The notes under the pieces: model-generated
The model's database searches: none
What the model saw: only the letters and a program-made list of their open reading frames with translations
Told to the model about the DNA's origin: nothing
Assembly: GCF_000304355.2 (NCBI RefSeq)
Contig: NC_018227.2
Span: forward strand, 2,046,001 to 2,110,000
Length of the DNA: 64,000 nucleotides
DNA from: Methanoculleus bourgensis MS2
Lineage (GTDB): Archaea > Halobacteriota > Methanomicrobia > Methanomicrobiales > Methanoculleaceae
Direction of reading: 5' to 3'
Position numbers and translations under genes: made by a program
Shown here: piece after piece, positions 1 to 6,765 of the stretch
How positions within the stretch are numbered: position 1 is the stretch's first letter
Layout of the letters: each line of letters starts with the position of its first letter

Positions 1-59
1 GAATTGCGATTAGCAATCTATTTAGAGCCCTGGACGAAAAAAGATTCACGGAAGCAAGT

Positions 60-572
60 ATGACTAAGTGCCCACGGTGCCAAGGAGGAAGTCTTGTGAA
101 GACGGTCTTTGGCACTTTCAAGTGCCCACAGTGCCTCTACGAAGAGGGGAAATTTGATCCTCCAATGCCTGTCAGGAAAAATAGTGACGTCAATTCAAAA
201 TTGCGCAAAAAGGACAGTCCTCCCCCTACGTGCTTTAACGCGCACCAGTATTTAGAAGATTGTAGAGAGAAAGAGGAGCGTAGAGCGCAACAGAGAGCTG
301 AGAAAAAGAAGCGTAGAGCGCAAGATATCTCAGACCCTCTCCTGTACTTCACGCAGAACGATGTCACGGAAGATATCACGAAACTCGCCGATATCATCTC
401 TTCCCCGGCTACAAGAAGGCCAGCGCGGCTCGCCGCGATTCAGGCTCTCGGAAGGTGGGGGGATCCAGGCGTACTCGAACTGCTGACACCCTTAATCGAT
501 CATCAGGATATGGACATTCGGAGATATGCCCGTGAAGCAATCGAATCGATTGGATTGCGTCATGGAGTGTAG
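60..572 (+). CDS. Zinc-ribbon and HEAT-repeat-like protein
   Basis: The 170-residue product opens with a four-cysteine zinc ribbon (CPRC near residue 4, CPQC near residue 22). A charged, Lys/Arg/Glu-rich linker (about 60-95) follows, then two short helical repeats (about 100-165) with the look of PBS-lyase/HEAT repeats (RLAAIQALGRWGD, then DIRRYAREAIESIG). The fold suggests a protein-binding scaffold with a metal-binding head. No catalytic residues are visible. The ATG lies about 37 nt after a CTATTTAG TATA-like stretch. It is the first complete gene of the window and stands alone. The exact role is unknown. Confidence 0.75.
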   Translation: MTKCPRCQGGSLVKTVFGTFKCPQCLYEEGKFDPPMPVRKNSDVNSKLRKKDSPPPTCFNAHQYLEDCREKEERRAQQRAEKKKRRAQDISDPLLYFTQNDVTEDITKLADIISSPATRRPARLAAIQALGRWGDPGVLELLTPLIDHQDMDIRRYAREAIESIGLRHGV

Positions 573-1061
573 AACACGTATGGAGCAACATTGGCCTCCC
601 GCATGCCACTATCAGCCGCGAGCATGCCCGACGCCAGCCGGCGATGCGAGCGGCCGTCACGAGTGCGGGCGTCCGCGGTACCGGGCAAGAAGAATCAGGG
701 CGATGTTCTGCAGCGACCACCGGGAGCAAAGAGGCTCGCCCGGTCACACCGCCCGAAAAAGAAGACGCCTCCCCACCACCCCCGGTGAGGAAGTCCGCCG
801 CTTTTTGTGCGTCCGCGGCCGCCTGCCCGCCGGATCTGGTTGTAGGTGCCCCACCAGGTGTGGCCGGAAAGGAGGATGCGGCGAGTCCCCCGCAGCATCT
901 TTGTTTTGTGACACTATTTTGAGAAAGGCGCCTTTCTGAGGCTGCCCTCTCATCCAGTCACGGTTGATTCCTGTGGATTGGAACAACGGTGCAGGAGGAG
1001 CGGATGTTTTTCCCCTCAGGCCGGAGTTACGTTTATATGGCGACCCTGAGTCTTATCGGGT
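573..1061. other. Gene-poor stretch with a perfect 16-bp palindrome
   Basis: I see no convincing gene; the overlapping reading frames here are Arg/Pro-rich and lack any family signature. It contains a perfect 16-bp palindrome (AGAAAGGC followed directly by GCCTTTCT) at 922-937, which could be an operator or a terminator stem. A TATA-like TTTATATGG at 1032-1040 serves the next gene. Confidence 0.5.
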
Positions 1062-1511
1062 ATGGAGAAAGGCTCGCTTGAGAAGATAGGTGCGGCGTTT
1101 ACAGAGATGAACCGTCATTTCGAGGAGATGTATCAGGCGACATTCGCAATACCAGAGGAAGCCCTGCGGGAGAGGAAGAACGGGTCGATGCAGGTTGCAG
1201 CCTTTCATGTTAATTGGGTGTTCGGGGAGGCCGACGGTTACGAATACCTGGAATTTTACCGCTTTCACCGTTTTGGAGACGACCATGCCCGGATATGGGA
1301 GGATGGAACCATCGAACAACTCGATACCCTTGAGACAATGTTTGCATTCGATCCGAAGATCCCCGGCGATGAGGAACGAAAGAGCGAGGAGTCGGCGCGA
1401 AGGTATGAGAACCTGCTCAAGGAACTCGCCGAGGCTGGTCTCCTGGAGGAGATGCCCTATCACACAATGGTGAACTCGTTCCTGGTTTTACGCAAGGAGG
1501 AGATGCAATAA
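1062..1511 (+). CDS. Hypothetical acidic protein
   Basis: The 149-residue soluble protein is rich in Glu and aromatic residues and has no membrane segment or signal peptide. The start is well supported: TTTATATGG is centred about 26 nt before the ATG, the archaeal TATA-to-start-site spacing, so the mRNA is probably leaderless. Codon choice is balanced and unlike its antisense frames. The C-terminal third (residues 110-149) is predicted helical and Lys/Glu-rich. I do not recognise the family. It may be lineage-specific, and its only near neighbour is a MITE-like repeat directly downstream. Confidence 0.7.
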   Translation: MEKGSLEKIGAAFTEMNRHFEEMYQATFAIPEEALRERKNGSMQVAAFHVNWVFGEADGYEYLEFYRFHRFGDDHARIWEDGTIEQLDTLETMFAFDPKIPGDEERKSEESARRYENLLKELAEAGLLEEMPYHTMVNSFLVLRKEEMQ

Positions 1512-1519
1512 TTCACTCT

Positions 1520-1760
1520 TGCATCGATTCCGAATTAACAGACTATATCGGGCCTTCATCCCATCCCCCGCGGAACGCTCCCCTTCGTCCCCCACCCCGC
1601 CCGCGCTTCGCGCTCCTCCCCCGCCCCCGGGAGGGGCGGGGGCAGTGCCCGGGTGTATATCCGGTGGTACGCCGTCTCCAGAATGCAAACCCCCGGAAGG
1701 CGTGAAACGAGATCGATACTCCCCTCCGTTGAGCGTGCCGGTAATTGAGAATCGATGTAC
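1520..1760 (-). mobile_element. MITE-like element, copy 1 (reverse orientation)
   Basis: The ends are imperfect terminal inverted repeats: TGCATCGATTCCGAATTA at 1520-1537, and the complement of GTAATTGAGAATCGATGTA at 1741-1759. The same end pairs bound 14632-14938 and 45999-46576. The interior contains a GC-rich hairpin segment (CTCCCCCGCCCC...GGGGCGGGGGCAGTG) that also recurs near 13480, 38170 and 46120. No transposase is encoded. Together with its flanks it fills the 1512-1834 gap, where I see no gene. Confidence 0.55.
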
Positions 1761-1834
1761 TAGAACACGAAGGGGGTGGTGCGCTGAAGTTTTATGAATC
1801 GTCTGCAGATGAGTGATTGAACATTGAAAAATAA

Positions 1835-2677
1835 TCACTCTACCAGTCCACTGAGATAAGCGACATATTTTCCAGTGTCTGTATTCGAGACGTACAGACT
1901 TCTCCCAATCTTTTCTCGTTTAATATATCCTTTTCTCTCTAATTTTTCAAGAATTGTTTTATTCAGTTTCATTAACTGGCGACTTTGAAGGGTTCTTTTA
2001 GCGGAAATTACCCCCTGTTGGCTATTTTTGCGCTTATCGTTATCGACCAGATCAATATTATCGTAAAACAATTCTTGAAAGCCCTCTACCTGTAAGTCCT
2101 TTAATTTACCCAATAAATCTCTTGTATTGACCTTCTTTCCCTTTTCACAAAGAAATGCCAGTATATTCACACCGATGGGGTCCGGCATGTCGAACTTCAG
2201 GTTAGTCAAATAAGTGATCTCATTACTATCGCAGACGCTGAGACCATGCTCTTTCTGCTCGCCTGGATCATCAGGGTAGCCATCGGCGTGGACGTAGTAG
2301 ACCTGTACATCATGATGCATACCGACGAGTGTTGCAGCTACGGAAGTTAAACGGCCTGCTGCAGACATATTCATCCGGATCCTATTCCCTTCGGTCTTCT
2401 CCCTGACGATTATTTTGGAAATGCTCTTTGTTACCTCAAGGAAATCGAACAGATTTACCGACTCACATTTCACGTCAATTCCCTTTTTTATGAGGGCATC
2501 TCTCACTTTGAGTGCATAGTAGCGCTGATCATTGACCATTTTTAGTGCTGCAGAAGGATCATGCCAGCGCGTGAGGATATACACTCGATCTGCGTTACTA
2601 TCCTCAAAAGGTTTCACTGCTCGGTCATATTCATGACCAAGCGGAATAATATGCACGATCTTTTCCATCCCTGCCAT
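1835..2677 (-). CDS. CARF-like domain winged-helix transcriptional regulator (HFX_2341/DUF6293 type)
   Basis: The 280-residue protein begins with a Rossmann-like segment (KIVHIIPLGHEYDRAVKPF). It carries a Ser/Ala-Gly ligand-loop motif, IRMNMSAAGRLTSVAATLVG, near residues 99-118, comparable to the nucleotide-binding loop of CARF domains. The C-terminal 100 residues form a winged helix (KLNKTILEKLERKGYIKREKIGRSLYVSNTDTGK). The architecture matches Csa3-like and HFX_2341-type archaeal regulators, which are thought to sense cyclic oligoadenylate or related ligands. No CRISPR array or cas gene lies in this window. It is divergent from the small nuclease-like gene at 2787, and four 9-bp tandem repeats sit between them (2704-2739), a probable operator. 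GAGGCGA precedes the chosen ATG; ATG 2668 is an alternative. Confidence 0.75.
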   Translation of the reverse strand: MAGMEKIVHIIPLGHEYDRAVKPFEDSNADRVYILTRWHDPSAALKMVNDQRYYALKVRDALIKKGIDVKCESVNLFDFLEVTKSISKIIVREKTEGNRIRMNMSAAGRLTSVAATLVGMHHDVQVYYVHADGYPDDPGEQKEHGLSVCDSNEITYLTNLKFDMPDPIGVNILAFLCEKGKKVNTRDLLGKLKDLQVEGFQELFYDNIDLVDNDKRKNSQQGVISAKRTLQSRQLMKLNKTILEKLERKGYIKREKIGRSLYVSNTDTGKYVAYLSGLVE

Positions 2678-2703
2678 TCAGTCGCCTCACGGATTCACAA
2701 TTC

Positions 2704-2739
2704 GCTAACAATGTTAACGATGCTAATGATGTTAAGGAG
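2704..2739. promoter_or_regulatory. Four 9-bp tandem repeats between divergent genes
   Basis: Four consecutive 9-mers read GCTAACAAT, GTTAACGAT, GCTAATGAT and GTTAAGGAG, all fitting G(C/T)TAA followed by four variable bases. They lie 27 nt above the CARF-like regulator start and next to a TATA box (TATATA, about 2743-2749) that could serve either direction. This is a plausible binding array for the adjacent regulator; no binding is demonstrated. Confidence 0.5.
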
Positions 2740-2786
2740 AATGTATATATGTGCACATGAATCCTTCTATTTTACCAGGTGTTTAA

Positions 2787-3077
2787 ATGACTCGATCACC
2801 TTCTAAACGTGGCATAGATTACGAAAAACAGAAATCTGCTGCACATGGGGCTCGCCATGTTGGTGGCCCTGGAAAACACGACTACGAGAGAGGAGCAACA
2901 CGAGGGGAAGTCAAGTGTCGGAAGTCCCCTGTAACAAAGCCCGAGTTACAGCGGCTGGTGAACCAAAAAAGGATCACTGAGGTCGACAGCAAAGGGGGCT
3001 TCACAGGCCCTGCAGTTGAATACCGGGATCGATATCGTCCGGATGTAAAACTCTTCAAGCGTGGAAAGAAGATCTAG
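2787..3077 (+). CDS. Small PD-(D/E)XK nuclease-like protein
   Basis: The product is a 96-residue basic protein. Residues about 20-43 contain GARHVGGPGKHDYERG followed by GEVKCRKSP, so a conserved Asp (in KHDY) and an E-x-K triad (GEVK) are spaced as in the PD-(D/E)XK nuclease core. The C-terminus is Lys/Arg-rich. The length is below most restriction or resolvase enzymes, so it may act as a multimer or be a minimal nuclease domain. It is divergent from the CARF-like regulator and followed 12 nt later by a small membrane protein. Nuclease activity is inferred from the motif only. Confidence 0.6.
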   Translation: MTRSPSKRGIDYEKQKSAAHGARHVGGPGKHDYERGATRGEVKCRKSPVTKPELQRLVNQKRITEVDSKGGFTGPAVEYRDRYRPDVKLFKRGKKI

Positions 3078-3089
3078 AGGAGAGATATA

Positions 3090-3281
3090 TTGGCTCAAAG
3101 GATTTCAGGAATGGGATTCTCCGCATCGGGAATGGTAGGCGTTCTCATCCTTGCTGGTGTTTTCTTATCGATGACGGGTGTAAGTCAGATGGCAGGTCAG
3201 ATTGCCATTGGTAGCGGAGTTATCATCGGAATCGCATTGGGAGTACTTGGCGTTGTGGGTGTAGTGTCAAAGTATTGCTGA
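3090..3281 (+). CDS. Small two-helix membrane protein
   Basis: The 63-residue product starts at TTG with AGGAGAG about 8 nt upstream. It contains two hydrophobic helices (about residues 14-29 and 38-59) rich in Gly, Val and Ile and almost no charge. It lies 12 nt after the nuclease-like gene and is probably co-transcribed with it. Its role is unknown; a small holin-like or regulatory membrane peptide is possible. Its end overlaps the decayed end of the opposing HEPN gene. Confidence 0.55.
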   Translation: MAQRISGMGFSASGMVGVLILAGVFLSMTGVSQMAGQIAIGSGVIIGIALGVLGVVGVVSKYC

Positions 3282-3366
3282 ACAACAATTCTGCAATTTT
3301 TCAAGAGTCTTTTTATCGCCGTCTCGCCTGAAACGGGTTTAAGCCCGGGCACCCTCGGCAACCTCA

Positions 3367-3523
3367 TCCGCCTCGCACCGATACCGGCAATCTGCCGTGC
3401 CTCGTCAAGATACGATTGGGCGAGGCTCAACGATTCGTTCGCTTTCTCTGCGGAAGGTGCGACCCTGCGGAGCATCCTCTCCCTGAAGCAATCCTCAAGC
3501 GTTGTCAATGGAGGCACCCCCAA
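3367..3523 (-). pseudogene. HEPN-domain gene, truncated after ~52 residues
   Basis: The first ~52 codons read like the N-terminus of a HEPN protein (SAEKANESLSLAQSYLDEARQIAG), in the normal position just after and overlapping its MNT partner. After about 3367 the frame runs into low-quality sequence (PRVPGLKPVSGETAIK) and then the antisense of the small membrane gene. The catalytic RX4-6H motif that should lie near the C-terminus is absent. It therefore looks like a decapitated toxin whose partner survived. Confidence 0.55.
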
Positions 3524-4052
3524 GGGTTACGCTTGACCGGATGAGACTGGTGTAGAACAACTGATCGGTCTCTCTCAGGTCAGACAGCCTCTCCGGGGTG
3601 AGGATGAGCAGGTTTGTCTCGGTCCCTGCTGCCGCACTCGCGTCTTTCTCGACTCTCGCTGCAAGGATCTCGAGATCGGGTGTATACTCATCAACGAGCA
3701 CCCAGAGGTCAAGGTCGCTGTCGGCCGTGTTCGTCCCCCCTGCATAGCTCCCGTAGATACCTATCCCCCGGGCCCACTCCGGGAGCGGAACTGCCGCCGC
3801 AAGGAGGTCGATGTTGAGCAGGCGCTTGACTGCCAGACTTCGGGCGTTCTCATTCCAGGTGTATGCCCGGCCACGTTGTGTACAGAAACCGCCTTTGACA
3901 AGCAGGCGCAGGTAGCGTGAGACAAGAGGTTTTGAGGTCCCGCTCGCCCCGGCAACTGCAGTTGTTGTTACCTGACGTTGCCCGGCAACATACCGGAGGA
4001 TGCGTATCCGTTCCTCGGTCTTGAAGAGTTCGGTTAACACCGGTTTTCCCAT
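3495..4052 (-). CDS. Winged-helix plus MNT nucleotidyltransferase regulator/antitoxin
   Basis: The 185-residue protein has an N-terminal winged helix (residues about 1-70: LFKTEERIRILRYVAG, then TSKPLVSRYLRLLVKGGF). A minimal nucleotidyltransferase domain follows, with the signature GSYAGGTNTADSDLDLWVLVDE. MNT antitoxins of this kind neutralise HEPN RNases by transferring AMP to a tyrosine; the HTH suggests autoregulation. I start at MGKPVLTELF because homology stops there and the operator-like repeats at 4077-4118 lie directly upstream; a longer frame to 4262 is not supported. Its HEPN partner downstream is truncated. Confidence 0.75.
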   Translation of the reverse strand: MGKPVLTELFKTEERIRILRYVAGQRQVTTTAVAGASGTSKPLVSRYLRLLVKGGFCTQRGRAYTWNENARSLAVKRLLNIDLLAAAVPLPEWARGIGIYGSYAGGTNTADSDLDLWVLVDEYTPDLEILAARVEKDASAAAGTETNLLILTPERLSDLRETDQLFYTSLIRSSVTLGGASIDNA

Positions 4053-4076
4053 GTTGTTGCTGCCTCGTGAAGAGAA

Positions 4077-4118
4077 TGTTTCTGCTCTGGAAACAAAATG
4101 TTTCCGGATCGGAAACAT
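4077..4118. promoter_or_regulatory. Paired GGAAACA/TGTTTCC palindromes, probable operator
   Basis: Two inverted repeats lie 22 bp apart centre to centre: TGTTTC-6-GAAACA (4077-4095) and ATGTTTCC-5-GGAAACAT (4098-4118). The inner arms also form GGAAACA-3-TGTTTCC (4089-4105). They sit 25-66 bp upstream of the winged-helix/MNT start. Spacing near two helical turns suggests cooperative dimer binding, most simply by that protein. Confidence 0.6.
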
Positions 4119-4306
4119 GCGGGGGCACCGGGACAGAGCCACCCACTCCCTGGCACCCGCAGCCGTCCCGGGCGGTTCTGGTTGATCAGGGAGATGATTG
4201 CAGAAGAAGCATAGAATCTGGGATTCGTTCACCCTGTAGGCCAGAGCCGCGGACGACAACATTCATCATCTTCTCACCCCCAGGTACCATCAGGAGGAGA
4301 GTACCC

Positions 4307-4627
4307 GTGGCAGTCCAGATGCGCCGGAACAAGAAGAGCGAGTTCGTCACGAAGCTCGAAGAAGTGCTCCCGCTACTCCGGGAGCGGTTCGGCGTCGCGA
4401 AGATCGGCATCTTCGGATCCGCCGCCCGCGGAGAGGAGCGGCCTGACAGCGATGTGGACGTGCTGGTCGAATTTGCACCGGGGCAGACGACGTTTCGGAA
4501 CTTCATGGAACTTGCCTTCTATCTGGAGGAACTTTTCGGGCGCCGGGTGGACCTCGTCACCGAACAGGGGCTCAGCCAATACCTGCGGCCCTATGTCGAA
4601 CAGGAGGTTGTCTGGTGTGATGCGTGA
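4307..4627 (+). CDS. mntA: MNT nucleotidyltransferase antitoxin
   Basis: The 106-residue minimal nucleotidyltransferase carries the motif GIFGSAARGEERPDSDVDVLVEF (GSxxRG with DSDxD) at about residues 30-52, followed by LEELFGRRVDLVT. In HEPN-MNT systems this protein adds AMP units to the partner toxin. The GTG at 4307 is preferred because AGGAGGA lies 8 nt upstream. The gene overlaps its HEPN partner by 8 nt, the usual antitoxin-first arrangement. It appears intact. Confidence 0.85.
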   Translation: MAVQMRRNKKSEFVTKLEEVLPLLRERFGVAKIGIFGSAARGEERPDSDVDVLVEFAPGQTTFRNFMELAFYLEELFGRRVDLVTEQGLSQYLRPYVEQEVVWCDA

Positions 4628-4970
4628 TGAACTCTTCCTCCGTCATATCCTTGATGAGATCGTGCTTCTCCGTGAGATCGGTAGGGATCTGACATACGAG
4701 GACCTGCTTCGTGACCCGGTGCGGCAGCATGCGATCGTCCGGGCGATCGAGATCATCGGAGAGGCCACGAAGAACATCTCCGAGCACCAAAAAGAGCAGC
4801 ATCCGGAGATTCCCTGGAAACTGATGGCCGGGTCGCGGGATAAACTGATTCACGCATATTTCGAGGTAGACTGGAGGATCGTCTGGGCTATTCTTGAGAC
4901 CGAGATCCCGGTTCTCGAACCGAAGGTTCAGGCAATCCTGCTCGCTCTTGACGCATCAAACCAGGAATGA
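4620..4970 (+). CDS. hepT: HEPN RNase toxin (DUF86/HepT-like)
   Basis: The 116-residue all-alpha protein has the diagnostic HEPN ribonuclease motif R-x4-H followed by Tyr (RDKLIHAYFEVDWRIVW) near residues 79-96. The Arg, His and Tyr are all present. Homologues cleave RNA and are silenced by oligo-AMPylation of the Tyr in RX4HXY by the MNT partner, here directly upstream and overlapping by 8 nt. Length and motif spacing are normal, so this is probably the only functional HEPN-MNT pair of the three in the region. Confidence 0.85.
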   Translation: MRDELFLRHILDEIVLLREIGRDLTYEDLLRDPVRQHAIVRAIEIIGEATKNISEHQKEQHPEIPWKLMAGSRDKLIHAYFEVDWRIVWAILETEIPVLEPKVQAILLALDASNQE

Positions 4971-5024
4971 TGAGCCAAAGGTTCACCGGGGATTTCAAAT
5001 CTCGTTCTTTCATAGAAAACCAGG

Positions 5025-5228
5025 GTGGTGCCGGCGCCTTCGGGAAGCAGTATCCGCTGTGCCGGGATCGAGGAGATTGCGCCGGGGAGCATCGCGGTCG
5101 CAATCTACGGGAGCACTGCGGCGGGAACCTTCGATGAGCAGAGCGACATTGACATTCTGGTCATCGGTGACCCCTTTGTCGCCAGTGTTCTGCGGAACCA
5201 CGTGCTTGTTGCGGGAGCTGCACTATGA
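5025..5228 (+). pseudogene. MNT antitoxin with internal deletion
   Basis: The frame retains the nucleotidyltransferase signature (AIYGSTAAGTFDEQSDIDILVIG). It then jumps directly to a typical C-terminal segment (GDPFVASVLRNHVLVAGAAL), so the ~30-40 residues that normally intervene are missing. The total is only 67 codons, with no clear start. It overlaps the following HEPN gene by ATGA, as in intact pairs. Deletion decay is the simplest reading. Confidence 0.55.
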
Positions 5229-5645
5229 GGTGGCGGGAGTGTGTCGATCGGGGTTTTATCCGCCCCGACCCCCGGGCAAAGGAGCGTGTTCCCGGGTCAC
5301 TCGCATCCGCGGCAAGGTTCCTGAGGGCGGCAGAGAAGAACGTGATGATCGAAGAGTACGAGATGGCTCACCTCGCCGCATATAACAGTGCCTTCCGTAG
5401 TATCCGTGCGTTTCTGTACGCCGCCGGCTACGTCGAGCGGAGCCACGCCTGCCTCATCACTGCGGTGCGGCATACTGAGGGTGACGACCCTGGGGTTATG
5501 AATCTGGCGAACACCTTCGACAAAATGCGGATCGCCAGGCATAACGTCCAGTACAGCGGATCGCAAGTCTCATGAAGAGGAAGCGGCGTTTAGTATCCGG
5601 CTGACCCATCGAGCCCTTGACCTTGCGCGACAGCGGTTTGGGTAG
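5225..5645 (+). pseudogene. HEPN-domain gene with C-terminal frameshift
   Basis: The frame from ATG 5225 is a HEPN helical bundle (VMIEEYEMAHLAAYNSAFR, then FDKMRIARHNVQYSG) and stops at 5575. Shifting frame by one at about 5565-5571 continues without a stop for 24 more codons (EEEAAFSIRLTHRALDLARQ) to TAG 5643-5645, a convincing native tail. A single-base indel therefore seems to have cut off the last helix. Together with the deleted MNT upstream, the module is probably dead. Confidence 0.6.
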
Positions 5646-5731
5646 GGCGTCATGTCCCCCTGCTTACCAGCCCCGCCCGTTCCGGTGAACTCTCTGGCAT
5701 CTCCCTGTTCCGGAGCGGATGACCGCTCCCC

Positions 5732-6250
5732 TCAACGCTCGATACCCGTGCGGGCTCCCACCCCTTCATTGAAGTAGTGTTTGACCTCCTTCATCTCGGT
5801 GACCAGGTCCGCGGCATCGATGATCTCCTGTGGGGCATACCTGCCGGTGAGCACCACCTCGACACGGGGGTTCCTCCTCTCCAGCACCTCAAGAACATCG
5901 GTCGCCTTAAAGAGGCCGTAGAAGAGCGCCACGTTGACCTCGTCGAGCACCACCAGGTCGTATTCGCCGGACTGCAGAACCCGGTCGCACCGGGCAAGCC
6001 CTTCGCGGGCGGCCCTGCGGTCTTCCTCCTCAGGGTCGCGGTCGATAAAACACCCACGTCCGAACTGGACGATCTCGAAATTCGGGAGGATCTCTTCTGC
6101 TCTCAGTTCACTGTACTCCCAGTCCTTGATGAACTGGCCAAAGAAGACCCGTTTGCCGGCACAGACGCACCGGAGCGATATCCCCAGTGCCGCAGTCGTC
6201 TTCCCTTTGCCGTTGCCCGTGTAAACGTGAATATACCCTCGTTCCACCAA
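5732..6250 (-). CDS. cobO: Cob(I)yrinic acid a,c-diamide adenosyltransferase
   Basis: This 172-residue P-loop enzyme has the Walker A GNGKGKTTAAL at residues 12-22 and the CobA/CobO/BtuR core (FFGQFIKDWEYSE, DLVVLDEVNVALFYGL, EVVLTGRYAPQEIIDAADLVTEMKEVKHYFNEGV). It attaches the 5'-deoxyadenosyl group to the cobalt of corrinoids, in the cytoplasm, as part of cobamide synthesis or salvage, which methanogens need for methyl transfer. Length is normal for the family. It stands alone with no other cob gene in the window. Confidence 0.93.
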   Translation of the reverse strand: MVERGYIHVYTGNGKGKTTAALGISLRCVCAGKRVFFGQFIKDWEYSELRAEEILPNFEIVQFGRGCFIDRDPEEEDRRAAREGLARCDRVLQSGEYDLVVLDEVNVALFYGLFKATDVLEVLERRNPRVEVVLTGRYAPQEIIDAADLVTEMKEVKHYFNEGVGARTGIER

Positions 6251-6765
6251 CCAGAACCCCCTCCTGATGCGATTCTTCAGGTACTCAGGGATTTTGTTTC
6301 TCCTGCACTAATAAGAGGCAGTATTGCACCCGTAGCTGTCGCCGCCGGGCCTGCACAAAAAGGGGCCCTAACAACCGTTCCGTGCAGCGATCGAGCGATC
6401 ACTATGATATACGCAGGGAGTTTTGAGAGGATCATACCTACAGACCAACGCCTGATTCCTCATCCTCCCCCGCAAGCGAGATCGAATCAACAAACTCGCC
6501 CGGGAGATTGCAGCCGCTCGCTCCCACTGATTGCCCGACACTGCATTCAGTCGAGGATACTCCCTGATGAGACCCTCCACAGATGGCCTCCAGATCTGTC
6601 GTATATCTCCACGGCACCAGCCAGACACCCCCCCTCACAGCGGCCGACCTTCCCTGGAAAAGACTTTTTATAGACAGGTCATGTTACCCGCCATACCAGC
6701 ACCGGAAGAGATGCAATGCCGCGCAGCCCCTCCACGAAAAACCCTGCCACCGGCGGTGACGGGCC
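6251..6765. other. Intergenic region carrying the kdp promoter
   Basis: No gene is recognised. A TATA-like CTTTTTATA at about 6664-6672 is the likely kdp promoter, with transcription expected near 6697. A 17-codon ORF beginning ATGCCGCGC at 6716 ends in a TGA that overlaps the kdpA GTG start. It is not hydrophobic, so it is not KdpF, but it might couple translation. Confidence 0.45.

Noticed and set aside
526-939. Several overlapping plus-strand frames after the zinc-ribbon gene
   Set aside because: Arg/Pro-rich with no start signals or domains.
4053-4262. N-terminal extension of the HTH-MNT protein
   Set aside because: Homology begins at MGKPVLTELF, and the extension would cover the paired operator palindromes.
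4067-4306. Longer version of the intact MNT gene starting at 4067
   Set aside because: AGGAGGA 8 nt before GTG 4307 and family length support the short form; the extension overlaps the divergent promoter.
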